DNA from: Lachnospiraceae bacterium
GTDB lineage: Bacteria > Bacillota > Clostridia > Lachnospirales > Lachnospiraceae
Direction of reading: 5' to 3'
Assembly: GCA_910575255.1 (NCBI GenBank)
Contig: CAJTEM010000023.1
Span: 1-64,000, forward strand
DNA length: 64,000 nucleotides
Position 1 is the first letter of the stretch. The number at the start of each line of letters is the position of its first letter. The position numbers and the translations under genes are program-made. Of this stretch, positions 16,441 to 23,805 are shown piece by piece. The notes beneath the pieces are model-generated. The model saw only the letters and a list, made by a program, of their open reading frames with translations, was not told the DNA's origin and ran no database searches.

Positions 16441-17364
16441 ATGAGTCTGGATTTTAAGCCGATACAAGCGGATGATATTGAGGCGCTGAGTCCTTTTTTC
16501 TGCCGCAGACCGAATAAAACCTGTGATAGTGTGGCCCTGGACAGCTTTTTGTGGAGGGATTATTATCATGTGCAGTTTGCAGTCAGCGACGGGAAGGCAG
16601 TGCAGTGGCTGATGGAGGAGGGCGGAGTGAAGCACAGCGCTATGCCGATGTGTGAGGAACAGGATTTGCCGCATTATTTTTATGAGATGGTGGATTATTT
16701 TAATCAGGAGCTTCATGTCCCGTTTAAAATTTATCTGGCGGATGAGGAGGCAGTGGATTACCTGAAGCTGAAGGATTCGCCGGATTTTGAGGTGATCGAA
16801 CAGGAGGATTTAAAGGATTATCTGTATGACGGGGATGCTATGCGTACCCTGGCCGGCAAAAAGCTGCACAAAAAGAAAAATCATCTTAACGCGTTTTTGA
16901 AGGAATATGAAGGGCGGTATGAGTACCGGCGTCTGGCCTGCGAGAATCGGGAGGAGATCTGGAAATTCCTGGATAAATGGCGGGAAGAAAAGGGAGAGAT
17001 CGTGGAGGATCACCTGGACTATGAGGTGGAAGGAATCCATGCAATCCTCAATCACTGCTGTCAGCTGCATGTGAGGATGTCCGGAGTGTATATTGACGGG
17101 AAGCTGCAGGCATTTACCATCGGCAGCTATAATCCGTTTGAGAAGATGGCAGTGATTCACATTGAGAAAGCGAATGCACAGATACGAGGTCTTTACCAGT
17201 TTATCAACCAGCAGTTTTTGATACATGAATTTCCCGAAGCAGTTTTGATCAATCGGGAGGATGATCTGGGACAGGAGGGGCTGAGAAAGGCGAAGATGTC
17301 GTATAATCCAAGCGGATTTGCAAGAAAATATCTGATCCGGCAGAAGAATTGTGAATGTACATGA
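16441..17364 (+). CDS. DUF2156 (LPG-synthase C-terminal-like) GNAT-fold protein
   Basis: A 307-residue cytoplasmic protein of the DUF2156/PF09924 group, two linked GNAT-like folds related to the C-terminal domain of lysyl-phosphatidylglycerol synthase. Diagnostic pieces are WRDYYHVQFAV, KKLHKKKNHLNAFLKEY, AFTIGSYNPFEKMAVIHIEKAN, the start of the second fold, and INREDDLGQEGLRKAKMSYNP near the end. It probably transfers an acyl or aminoacyl group, with an unknown acceptor. No membrane helices, so it is not a complete MprF. It stands alone; an IS relic starts immediately after its stop. Confidence 0.85.
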   Translation: MSLDFKPIQADDIEALSPFFCRRPNKTCDSVALDSFLWRDYYHVQFAVSDGKAVQWLMEEGGVKHSAMPMCEEQDLPHYFYEMVDYFNQELHVPFKIYLADEEAVDYLKLKDSPDFEVIEQEDLKDYLYDGDAMRTLAGKKLHKKKNHLNAFLKEYEGRYEYRRLACENREEIWKFLDKWREEKGEIVEDHLDYEVEGIHAILNHCCQLHVRMSGVYIDGKLQAFTIGSYNPFEKMAVIHIEKANAQIRGLYQFINQQFLIHEFPEAVLINREDDLGQEGLRKAKMSYNPSGFARKYLIRQKNCECT

Positions 17365-17366
17365 AT

Positions 17367-18054
17367 CAATATCATGATGCTGGGGTCAAAAGCTCTAAAA
17401 TAGGACCTTGAAAATTTAATATTTTGCAGTAAATGTAAACATTCTATCTTTTTATGAGTTATAATAGGAATTAGCTTGAGAAAGATGGTCTGCTCTATGT
17501 CTTTTAAAATGAATGATTGCCAACAATTATCATTAGATGATAGTTTTATATCTTTTACAGAACGTGAAAGAAACGCTCTGGAAAAATCCTGGGTCAAAGT
17601 CTTTGCTAACAATGCCATCCAAAGATTCATAAAAAAGTCGCAATCTTCATCACTTCAAAAAGCGCATCGAACCGAGCGAAAAGTCAAAGATGCATGAAGG
17701 ATGAGGAATTCCATAATCTGTCAAAGCTGAGAAATGGAGTGGAGACGATCCCGTCCAATATCCGAAGGAATTATCATCTTGATAAACTTCTAAGAGGAAT
17801 GCAGCGGGGAAAGTTCTTTTTTGGAAGTAAAATAGCAGCAATAAATTTCAGGAAGTTCTTTGGGTTTTTGAAGGGGGTTGGAAACTATTAGCAAAATCCG
17901 GTATTAGCTTGGATATAAGATAAAAATACACCGAAAGGTTTAAGCGAAAGAAGCTCATTCTTGCAAAGTTACTGTAAAATATTAAATTTTCAAGGTTCTT
18001 ATAAAGGCCTAAACATGGAAAGCGCGATGTTTTGACCCCAACATCATGACATTG
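17367..18054 (+). mobile_element. Internally deleted IS1182-family element
   Basis: About 690 bp bounded by long inverted repeats: CAATATCATGATGCTGGGGT (left) and its near complement in ACCCCAACATCATGACATTG (right), with a second inner pair CCTTGAAAATTTAATATTTT / AAATATTAAATTTTCAAGG. It contains the two ends of an IS1182-type transposase with the middle missing. Full elements are usually more than twice this size. It cannot transpose alone but keeps both ends. Confidence 0.75.
17476..17891 (+). pseudogene. IS1182-family transposase remnant
   Basis: The N-terminal piece (MSFKMNDCQQLSLDDSFISF, FTERERNALEKSWVKVFA) from about 17497 is the recognisable start of IS1182-type transposases. A second piece from 17694 in another frame (LRNGVETIPSNIRRNYHLDK, FFFGSKIAAINFRKFF) is the family C-terminus, ending at TAG 17889-17891. 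The central DDE region is absent, so this is a deletion derivative. Confidence 0.75.
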
Positions 18055-18109
18055 GCATATGAACAACAACGGAATGTGGTTCGTGTTATGGAGATATCGA
18101 GGGTGGATG

Positions 18110-19276
18110 ATGATCGTATATTTGACAGGGGATGAAAAGCAGTGCTGCCGAAAGCTTTGGGAAGAGGCATTTCCGGAGGATTCCCGGGAGTTTGGGGATT
18201 ATTATTTTCGGGAGAAGCTTAAGGACAACCGAATTTTGGCGTTGGTTGAGGAGGCAGAGGAGGAGCAGCTTGGGATTCAGGAGATAAAGGCCAGGCGAAC
18301 CGGGGAGACAAAGCTGTCAGGGAATGTGCAGGCGATGCTGCACAGGAATCCGTATCGGTTGATGGTGTGCGGGCAGCAATGGCAGGTGGATTATCTGGTG
18401 GGGGTGGCGACCAGGAAGGAGCGGCGGCATCGAGGATATATGCGTCAGCTTCTGTTGCGGATGATGGATGATATGCGCCGGGAGAGGATGCCGTTTTGTT
18501 TTTTGATGCCTGCGGACGAGGCGATTTATCGGCCGTTTGGATTTACCTTTATTTTTCGGCAGCCGTGGTTTGAACTGACAGAGAGAGGACAAGGGTTGAG
18601 AACGGAGAGATGGATTCCTTACAGAGGGGAGATTTCATCGCAGGTAATGGAGAAAAAGGAGAGTGAGAAGAAGCTGGCAGTGTTGTCAGGCTGGATGAAT
18701 CAATGGCTGGCAAACCAATATCAGGTATATGCAGTGAGAGACGAGGCGTATCTGTCACGGTTGGCAAAGGAACTGGCAAGCGAGGAGGGGACGCTGGATG
18801 TTTTCTTTGACGGAGACAGGATCGCGGCTGTAGAGAGCTGGTGGGGGAGTACACAGCGGGAGAGGCGTCTGCTTTATGGTGAGGAGCCGTATGTAAAAAC
18901 AGTGGATATAGAGGAAAAGCCGGCGATCATGGCAAGAATTATTTGTCCGGAGGAATTTGTCAGAGTGATCCGGTTGCGAAAGAAGCAGCAGGAGGAGATG
19001 ACGGTTTCCCTGCGGCTTCGGGATCCGCTGATTGCAGAAAATGACGGGACATGGCTCTGGCATCTGAACGGAGAGGAATCCTGGCTGGAGCGAGCGGAAC
19101 TGAACGGGGAGAAATCCCGACTGGGACGAGCTGAACTGAACGGGGAGGCGGATCTGACATTGACCATAGAGGAACTGACAGCATGGCTGTTCGGATATCA
19201 GGTTCCGGCGGAAGCCGGGAAGTTCGCGGATCGGATTGAGACACTGGAGAGAGTGTTTTTGGATGAGATTGTCTGA
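18110..19276 (+). CDS. GNAT N-acetyltransferase, Eis-like
   Basis: About 388 residues. The first half is a GNAT domain with the acetyl-CoA loop VGVATRKERRHRGYMRQLL, followed by FCFLMPADEAIYRPFGFTF, typical of Eis-type enzymes. The second half contains a second GNAT-like fold and a C-terminal SCP2-like domain (LTLTIEELTAWLFGY). Eis proteins acetylate amines, including some aminoglycosides; the natural acceptor here is unknown. ATG 18110 has GAGGG upstream, and an in-frame ATG at 18059 lies at the end of the IS relic. A 36-bp tandem repeat near the 3' end lengthens a charged loop. The Sir2 gene follows after 13 bases. Confidence 0.87.
   Translation: MIVYLTGDEKQCCRKLWEEAFPEDSREFGDYYFREKLKDNRILALVEEAEEEQLGIQEIKARRTGETKLSGNVQAMLHRNPYRLMVCGQQWQVDYLVGVATRKERRHRGYMRQLLLRMMDDMRRERMPFCFLMPADEAIYRPFGFTFIFRQPWFELTERGQGLRTERWIPYRGEISSQVMEKKESEKKLAVLSGWMNQWLANQYQVYAVRDEAYLSRLAKELASEEGTLDVFFDGDRIAAVESWWGSTQRERRLLYGEEPYVKTVDIEEKPAIMARIICPEEFVRVIRLRKKQQEEMTVSLRLRDPLIAENDGTWLWHLNGEESWLERAELNGEKSRLGRAELNGEADLTLTIEELTAWLFGYQVPAEAGKFADRIETLERVFLDEIV
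19066..19148 (+). repeat. 36-bp tandem repeat in the Eis-like gene
   Basis: A unit beginning CTGAACGG(A/G)GAG and encoding LNGExSxLxRAE occurs twice in full and once in part, in frame. It adds 12 residues per unit and could vary in copy number. Confidence 0.7.
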
Positions 19277-19289
19277 GGAGGATAAGCAG

Positions 19290-20015
19290 ATGGGAGAGGC
19301 AGAGAAATTAAGACAATGGATTAAGGAAAGTGACAATATCGTGTTTTTTGGCGGGGCCGGTGTCTCCACAGAGAGTGGGATTCCGGATTTCAGAAGCGTG
19401 GATGGCCTGTATCACCAGCAGTATGATTATCCGCCAGAGACGATCATCAGCCACAGCTTTTATAAAAGGAATCCTGAGGAATTTTTTCGTTTTTATAAGG
19501 ATCGGATGATTTTCAGGGAAGCCAGTCCGAATGCGGCGCATCGGGTGCTGGCACAGCTGGAGAAGCAGGGAAAGCTGCGGGCGGTGATTACTCAGAATAT
19601 CGATGGATTGCATCAGGCAGCAGGAAGTAAAGAGGTAATGGAGCTGCACGGATCCGTACATCGGAATTATTGCACTCGTTGCGGCAAATTCTACGGACTG
19701 GATGAGATCCTGGCAATGCAGGGAGTTCCCCGGTGTGAATGCGGCGGGATCATCAAGCCGGATGTGGTACTGTATGAGGAGGGACTGGATCAGGGAATCC
19801 TGCAAAAAGCGGTGTCGTATATCAGGAGAGCGGATATGCTGATTATCGGCGGGACGTCGCTGGTGGTGTATCCGGCGGCCGGACTGGTGAATTATTATTC
19901 CGGAAATAAGCTGGTGATTATCAATAAAGATGTGACTCCGGTTGATCAGCAGGCGGATCTGGTGGTGAGTGGAAAGATCGGGGAGATCTTTGCACAGATC
20001 GCGGATGGGGACTGA
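19290..20015 (+). CDS. cobB: NAD-dependent protein deacylase, Sir2 family
   Basis: A 241-residue sirtuin. The NAD-binding motifs GAGVSTESGIPDFRS and TQNIDGLH, the catalytic His in LHGS, and the zinc site CTRC/CEC are all present, as is GGTSLVVYPAAGL. It removes acetyl or acyl groups from protein lysines using NAD+. ATG 19290 follows GAGGAGG; the ribosome binding site overlaps the stop region of the upstream acetyltransferase gene, so an acetyltransferase and a deacetylase are co-transcribed. Confidence 0.93.
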   Translation: MGEAEKLRQWIKESDNIVFFGGAGVSTESGIPDFRSVDGLYHQQYDYPPETIISHSFYKRNPEEFFRFYKDRMIFREASPNAAHRVLAQLEKQGKLRAVITQNIDGLHQAAGSKEVMELHGSVHRNYCTRCGKFYGLDEILAMQGVPRCECGGIIKPDVVLYEEGLDQGILQKAVSYIRRADMLIIGGTSLVVYPAAGLVNYYSGNKLVIINKDVTPVDQQADLVVSGKIGEIFAQIADGD

Positions 20016-20036
20016 GAAAAACGGAAGGGAGGCAGC

Positions 20037-20240
20037 ATGGATACACGGTGGGTTTATGAGGTGGGGGATATCGTGAAGCTGAAGAAACCTCATCCCTGCG
20101 GAAGCCATGAGTGGGAAATCCTGCGGGTAGGGGCTGATTTCCGCCTTAAATGCATGGGATGTGGGCGGCAGGTGATGACGGAACGGAAAATGGTAGAAAA
20201 AAATGCGAAGGATTTAAAAAAAGCAGCGAAAAACGGATGA
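20037..20240 (+). CDS. DUF951 domain protein
   Basis: Encodes 67 residues with the DUF951 pattern: YEVGDIVKLKKPHPCGSHEW then KCMGCGRQVM. The Cys residues probably bind a metal. DUF951 genes commonly lie beside rpsF-ssb-rpsR in Firmicutes, as here. The function is unknown; a role in translation or nucleic-acid binding is suggested only by location. GGGAGG lies upstream of the ATG. Confidence 0.9.
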   Translation: MDTRWVYEVGDIVKLKKPHPCGSHEWEILRVGADFRLKCMGCGRQVMTERKMVEKNAKDLKKAAKNG

Positions 20241-20246
20241 AACTGC

Positions 20247-20275
20247 TTGCAATTATTTCCGGATTCTGATAAAAT
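20247..20275 (+). promoter_or_regulatory. Promoter of rpsF-ssb-rpsR
   Basis: TTGCAA (20247-20252) and TAAAAT (20270-20275) are 17 bases apart and just upstream of the structured leader. Confidence 0.6.
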
Positions 20276-20296
20276 TATTATCCGTGACACAATATT

Positions 20297-20342
20297 CCTT
20301 GCTCCTGACAGGAAAGTCAGGGGCCAGAGACCACAAGGAGGG
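20297..20342 (+). promoter_or_regulatory. Probable S6:S18 ribosomal protein leader
   Basis: CTCCTGAC (20302-20309) pairs with GTCAGGGG (20316-20323), and outside it CCTTG (20297-20301) pairs with CAAGG (20334-20338), leaving a 10-base bulge on the 3' side. The outer strand is part of the rpsF ribosome binding site AAGGAGGG. This fits the known autoregulatory leader bound by the S6:S18 complex in many bacteria, which controls rpsF-rpsR operons. Confidence 0.5.
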
Positions 20343-20349
20343 AAAAGCA

Positions 20350-20643
20350 ATGAACAAGTACGAGTTAGCAGTTGTTCTGAGCGCAAAACTCGAGGATGAA
20401 GAGAGAGCGGCGGCATTGGAGAAGGTGCAGGGTTATATCACCCGTTTTGGCGGCACTGTGACCAATGTGGATGACTGGGGCAAGAAGAGACTTGCTTACG
20501 AGATCCAGAAGATGAAAGAAGCTTTCTATTACTTCATTCAGTTCGAGTCTGAGAATTCCGACTGCCCGAACGAAGTGGAAGACCACGTTCGTATTATGGA
20601 GCCGGTGATCAGATATCTTTGCGTTAAGCAGGACGAGCAGTAA
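20350..20643 (+). CDS. rpsF: 30S ribosomal protein S6
   Basis: A 97-residue S6 protein: NKYELAVVLSAKLEDEERAA at the start, WGKKRLAYEIQKMKEAFYYF in the centre and MEPVIRYLCVK at the end, at the usual length. It binds 16S rRNA with S18 in the platform of the small subunit. AAGGAGGG precedes ATG 20350. First gene of rpsF-ssb-rpsR. Confidence 0.97.
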   Translation: MNKYELAVVLSAKLEDEERAAALEKVQGYITRFGGTVTNVDDWGKKRLAYEIQKMKEAFYYFIQFESENSDCPNEVEDHVRIMEPVIRYLCVKQDEQ

Positions 20644-20681
20644 GGAATAGATGACCAGCTTAAAAAAGGAAGAGTGATGGT

Positions 20682-21152
20682 ATGAATAGAGTAATTCTTA
20701 TGGGTAGACTGACCAGGGATCCGGAAGTAAGGTATTCGCAGGGAGAGCGTTCGATGGCGATTGCCAGATATACCCTTGCAGTGGACCGCAGGGGCCGTGC
20801 CAGGAGCAATCAGGATGGCGACCAGGGACAGACCGCCGATTTTATCAATATCGTAGCATTTGACAGAGCCGGCGAGTTTGCAGAAAAGTATTTCCGTCAG
20901 GGAATGAGAGTGCTGGTATCCGGAAGAATCCAGACAGGCAGCTATACCAACAGAGAAGGTCAGCGTGTTTATACCACAGAAGTGATCGTGGATGATCAGG
21001 AGTTTGCCGACAGCAAGAATTCCGGAGGCGGTGATAGTGGTAATAGTTATGGCTATCAGCCCACTTCCAGACCGGCTCCGTCGAGTGCGATCGGTGACGG
21101 CTTTATGAACATCCCGGATGGTGTAGAAGATGAAGGTTTACCTTTCAACTAA
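20682..21152 (+). CDS. ssb: Single-stranded DNA-binding protein
   Basis: A 156-residue SSB. It has an N-terminal OB fold (MNRVILMGRLTRDPEVRYS, DFINIVAFDRAGEFAEKYFRQGMRVLVSGRIQTGSY), a Gly/Ser/Pro-rich linker, and the acidic tip DEGLPFN that recruits partner proteins. It protects ssDNA in replication and repair. It sits between rpsF and rpsR, the standard Firmicutes order. Confidence 0.96.
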   Translation: MNRVILMGRLTRDPEVRYSQGERSMAIARYTLAVDRRGRARSNQDGDQGQTADFINIVAFDRAGEFAEKYFRQGMRVLVSGRIQTGSYTNREGQRVYTTEVIVDDQEFADSKNSGGGDSGNSYGYQPTSRPAPSSAIGDGFMNIPDGVEDEGLPFN

Positions 21153-21207
21153 GCATTCCTGCTTCAGCCTGAGAGGTATGGATTAATCGAAGAAGGAGGC
21201 AGTACCA

Positions 21208-21474
21208 ATGGCATTCAATAAAGCGGATAAGCCCGAAGGCGCCAAGGTGAGAAGAGGCGGCGTGCGCAGAAGAAAAAAAGTATGTGTATTCTGCGGGGAG
21301 AAGAATGGTGTAATTGACTATAAGGATACCAATAAGCTGAAAAGATATGTATCCGAGAGAGGTAAGATTCTTCCGAGAAGAATCACCGGCAACTGTGCGA
21401 AGCATCAGAGAGCACTGACGGTTGCCATCAAGCGGGCACGTCATATTAGCCTGATGCCCTATACCTGTGATTAA
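21208..21474 (+). CDS. rpsR: 30S ribosomal protein S18
   Basis: An 88-residue S18. It has a basic N-terminus, then [40 protein letters not shown] and [15 protein letters not shown]. The CVFC...C..H pattern suggests a zinc-binding form. It is the partner of S6 on the platform of the 30S subunit. AGGAGG precedes the ATG; a terminator follows. Confidence 0.97.
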   Translation: MAFNKADKPEGAKVRRGGVRRRKKVCVFCGEKNGVIDYKDTNKLKRYVSERGKILPRRITGNCAKHQRALTVAIKRARHISLMPYTCD

Positions 21475-21488
21475 TAAGGAAGAGCAGA

Positions 21489-21528
21489 AGCTGTTATACC
21501 GGGGAGTTGTCGGTATAGCAGCTTTTTT
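21489..21528 (+). terminator. Terminator of rpsF-ssb-rpsR
   Basis: AGCTGTTATACCG and CGGTATAGCAGCT form a stem, followed by TTTTT. Confidence 0.9.
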
Positions 21529-21640
21529 ATTTCCGTGATCAATGAGCCAAGTGCCGTGCCTGCGACGCGAAGCGTAGAGAAAATATTCCGCTACTCTGCA
21601 ACATTGCAAGTTTGATACCCTGCTGCTTGCAGCGGAGGTG
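21525..21640 (-). repeat. Dispersed intergenic repeat, copy 1
   Basis: Contains the conserved core CAATGAGCCAAGTGCCGTGC and, further on, CAAGTTTGATACCCTGCTGC. On the opposite strand it matches the segment at 40165-40290. It follows the rpsR terminator and has no coding role. The remainder of the gap up to 21800 holds a possible promoter (TTGTAA, 18 bases, TAGAAT near 21742) for the lipoprotein gene. Confidence 0.6.
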
Positions 21641-21800
21641 TTGACTTGAGGCGGAAAGAGTTTCGGACAAAATGTTACAGAAATATTAAATTTAGAGGCA
21701 TAACGGATTGGGTGTTGTAATCTTCTTGCAAGGTGTGCTAGAATAGACAGTATTCGACGAAAACGACGATTACAGGACAGAAGAAAGAGAAGGTGGCAGC

Positions 21801-23420
21801 TTGACAGATAGAAAGAGAAACGAAATGCAGAGATACTCAGGCCATAGGAGGATCTGCGCAGTGTTTTTGGCACTGGGGGTGGCGGCAGGGCTTGCCGGTT
21901 GTGGCAAGGAGCAGGTGGAAGAGACAGAGTCTACAGTACAGGAGCTGGTACTGTTGGAGGAAACCTTGAGCCCCACAGAGGCGGATGAGACGGTGATGGG
22001 ACTGACCCCTGACGGACCGCTGCTTCCCTCGGTGGAAGGGGTGGAGGCGGAGTATTCGGATCCGATTCCGGATTACCTGCGGCCGGGAATGCAGCATTCC
22101 GTAGTATTGCAGCTTCAGGAGAGGCTGATGATGCTGGGTTTTATGGATGCGGATGAACCGACAGATCTTTACGGAGAGGTTACCCAGAACGCGGTGAAGG
22201 TATATCAGAGACAGAATAAGCTGGCGCAGGACGGCATTATAGGCCCGGCCACCCTGAAGGCAATTCTCTCACCGGATGCAAAGTATTATGCAGCGCAAAA
22301 GGATGATGACGGAGACGATATCAGTAGAATTCAGCAGAGACTTTATGAGCTTGGCTATCTGGCAACGGCAGATATGGTAACCGGCCATTTTGGTGACAGT
22401 ACAGAGACGGCTGTCAGGAAGATGCAGGAGGTCAATGAACTGGATCAGGACGGGAAGGTAGGCAGAAAGACGATGAACCTGCTCTACAGCGAGGAGGTTA
22501 AGCCGAATATGCTTTCCTTTGGTGAGACCAGTGATGTGGTACTGGCAGCGCAGAAGAGGCTGAAGCTGTTAGGGTATATGACTTCTGAACCGGACGGGAA
22601 TTACGGCAATGATACCGTAATGGCGGTCAAACAGTTCCAGTCACGCAACGATCAGGTCGTGGACGGTTATCTGGGGCCCTCTACCAGGATTGCGTTGAAC
22701 AGTGAGACGGCAGTATCTAACGGACTTCGGCTGGGGGATAATGGCGATACGATCTCCAAGGTTCAGAATATGCTGAGTAAGCTGGGATATCTTCATTCCG
22801 GCAATGTAACGGGATATTATGGCGAGATCACAGAGAATGCGGTCAAGCTGTTCCAACGGACGAATAATCTGTCCGTGGACGGAACGGTTGGGGCACAGAC
22901 AATGGCAATGCTGACCGGCGGAGGCGCCAAGAAAGCACCGGCGAATGCACCTCGTCAGACACAGACGACCGGCGGAGGCGGAAGCTCTTCCAACCGGACG
23001 CAGACGGCAGGAGGCAGCAGCTCCGGGGGAGGAGTCCCGAATACAGGTACTGCAAGCGGCAGTGCAAGCGCATTGATTTCGGTAGCAAAATCTAAGCTGG
23101 GAAGCCCCTATGTGTGGGGAGCCAAGGGACCGGGTTCCTTTGACTGCTCGGGATTTGTCTACTGGTGCCTTAATCAGGTCGGTGTGCGGCAGAGCTATAT
23201 TACTTCCTCGGGATGGCGCAGTGTGGGACGGTATACAAAGATTACCAGCTTCTCTAATCTGCGTGCCGGTGACATCATAGTCGTCAGCGGACATGTAGGG
23301 ATTGTTGCAGAAGGCGGTACCGTGGTAGACGCGTCCTCCAGCAACGGCAGAGTCGTACACCGCTCCTTAGGATCCTGGTGGCAGAGAAACTTCATCTGCG
23401 GCTGGAGAATCTTTGGGTAA
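21801..23420 (+). CDS. Peptidoglycan-binding NlpC/P60 lipoprotein
   Basis: A 539-residue cell-wall hydrolase. The N-terminal signal has a lipobox (GLAGC, Cys about 34). There are then four peptidoglycan-binding type 1 repeats (each with LQERLMMLGF-, IQQRLYELGYL- or KVQNMLSKLGYL-like motifs and DG..G..T), a Gly/Ser-rich linker, and an NlpC/P60 domain with Cys about 449 in FDCSGF and His about 498 in GHVGIV. It should cleave the peptide stem of peptidoglycan (gamma-D-Glu-diamino acid bond). A TTG at 21801 with AGAAGGTGG upstream is the likely start; ATG 21825 is the alternative. It is monocistronic, with a long palindrome after it. Confidence 0.92.
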   Translation: MTDRKRNEMQRYSGHRRICAVFLALGVAAGLAGCGKEQVEETESTVQELVLLEETLSPTEADETVMGLTPDGPLLPSVEGVEAEYSDPIPDYLRPGMQHSVVLQLQERLMMLGFMDADEPTDLYGEVTQNAVKVYQRQNKLAQDGIIGPATLKAILSPDAKYYAAQKDDDGDDISRIQQRLYELGYLATADMVTGHFGDSTETAVRKMQEVNELDQDGKVGRKTMNLLYSEEVKPNMLSFGETSDVVLAAQKRLKLLGYMTSEPDGNYGNDTVMAVKQFQSRNDQVVDGYLGPSTRIALNSETAVSNGLRLGDNGDTISKVQNMLSKLGYLHSGNVTGYYGEITENAVKLFQRTNNLSVDGTVGAQTMAMLTGGGAKKAPANAPRQTQTTGGGGSSSNRTQTAGGSSSGGGVPNTGTASGSASALISVAKSKLGSPYVWGAKGPGSFDCSGFVYWCLNQVGVRQSYITSSGWRSVGRYTKITSFSNLRAGDIIVVSGHVGIVAEGGTVVDASSSNGRVVHRSLGSWWQRNFICGWRIFG

Positions 23421-23463
23421 GATAATAGAAAATAGGATATATTTTGCTGTGTAGGTTATACTA

Positions 23464-23540
23464 AAGCGTGTTTGAAAATTCATTCCCATCATCTGCACGC
23501 CCCACTTTGCGGTATATTTGTCGGTTTAGCTCTGGGAATA
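23464..23540. repeat. Relic of MITE-like element A
   Basis: AGCGTGTTTGAAAATTCATT, following CTAA, matches the reversed right end of the element at 1305-1462 (AGTGTGTTTGAAAATTCATT). The resemblance continues for about 60 bases (CATCTGCAC..CCCACTTTGCGG) and then stops. Only one end is present, so it is truncated. Confidence 0.55.
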
Positions 23541-23544
23541 CTCA

Positions 23545-23787
23545 GCCTTGGAAAAAGAGGGGAGAGGCGCTCCGGGATGTTCTGCTGTTTTTGACTTTGC
23601 AGGGATTTAGAAGTCCTTAAATCTCTGAGTTTTGCGTTGAAATGAAAATCCCCGCTGTCTGAGCGAAGCGAGTTCGGGGATTTTCATTTCGATTTTAGCA
23701 AAAATCAGAGATTTTAGGACTTCTTGATCCCGAAACTGGAAAAAACAGCAGAACATCCCGGAGCGCCTCTCCCCTCTTTTTCCGAGG
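23545..23787. repeat. Very long palindrome between convergent genes
   Basis: The outer arms are at 23545-23592 and 23739-23787, about 45 bp and nearly perfect (AAAAAGAGGGGAGAGGCGCT pairs with AGCGCCTCTCCCCTCTTTTT). An inner set pairs AAGTCC(T)TAAATCTCTGA and GAAATGAAAATCCCCG with CGGGGATTTTCATTTC and TCAGAGATTTTAGGACTT around the loop GTCTGAGCGAAGCGAG. The RNA could fold into a hairpin of more than 200 nt on either strand. It lies at the 3' ends of two convergent genes and may act as a bidirectional terminator, or be a palindromic mobile repeat. Confidence 0.75.
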
Positions 23788-23805
23788 CGTACCCATCGGA
23801 AAAAC

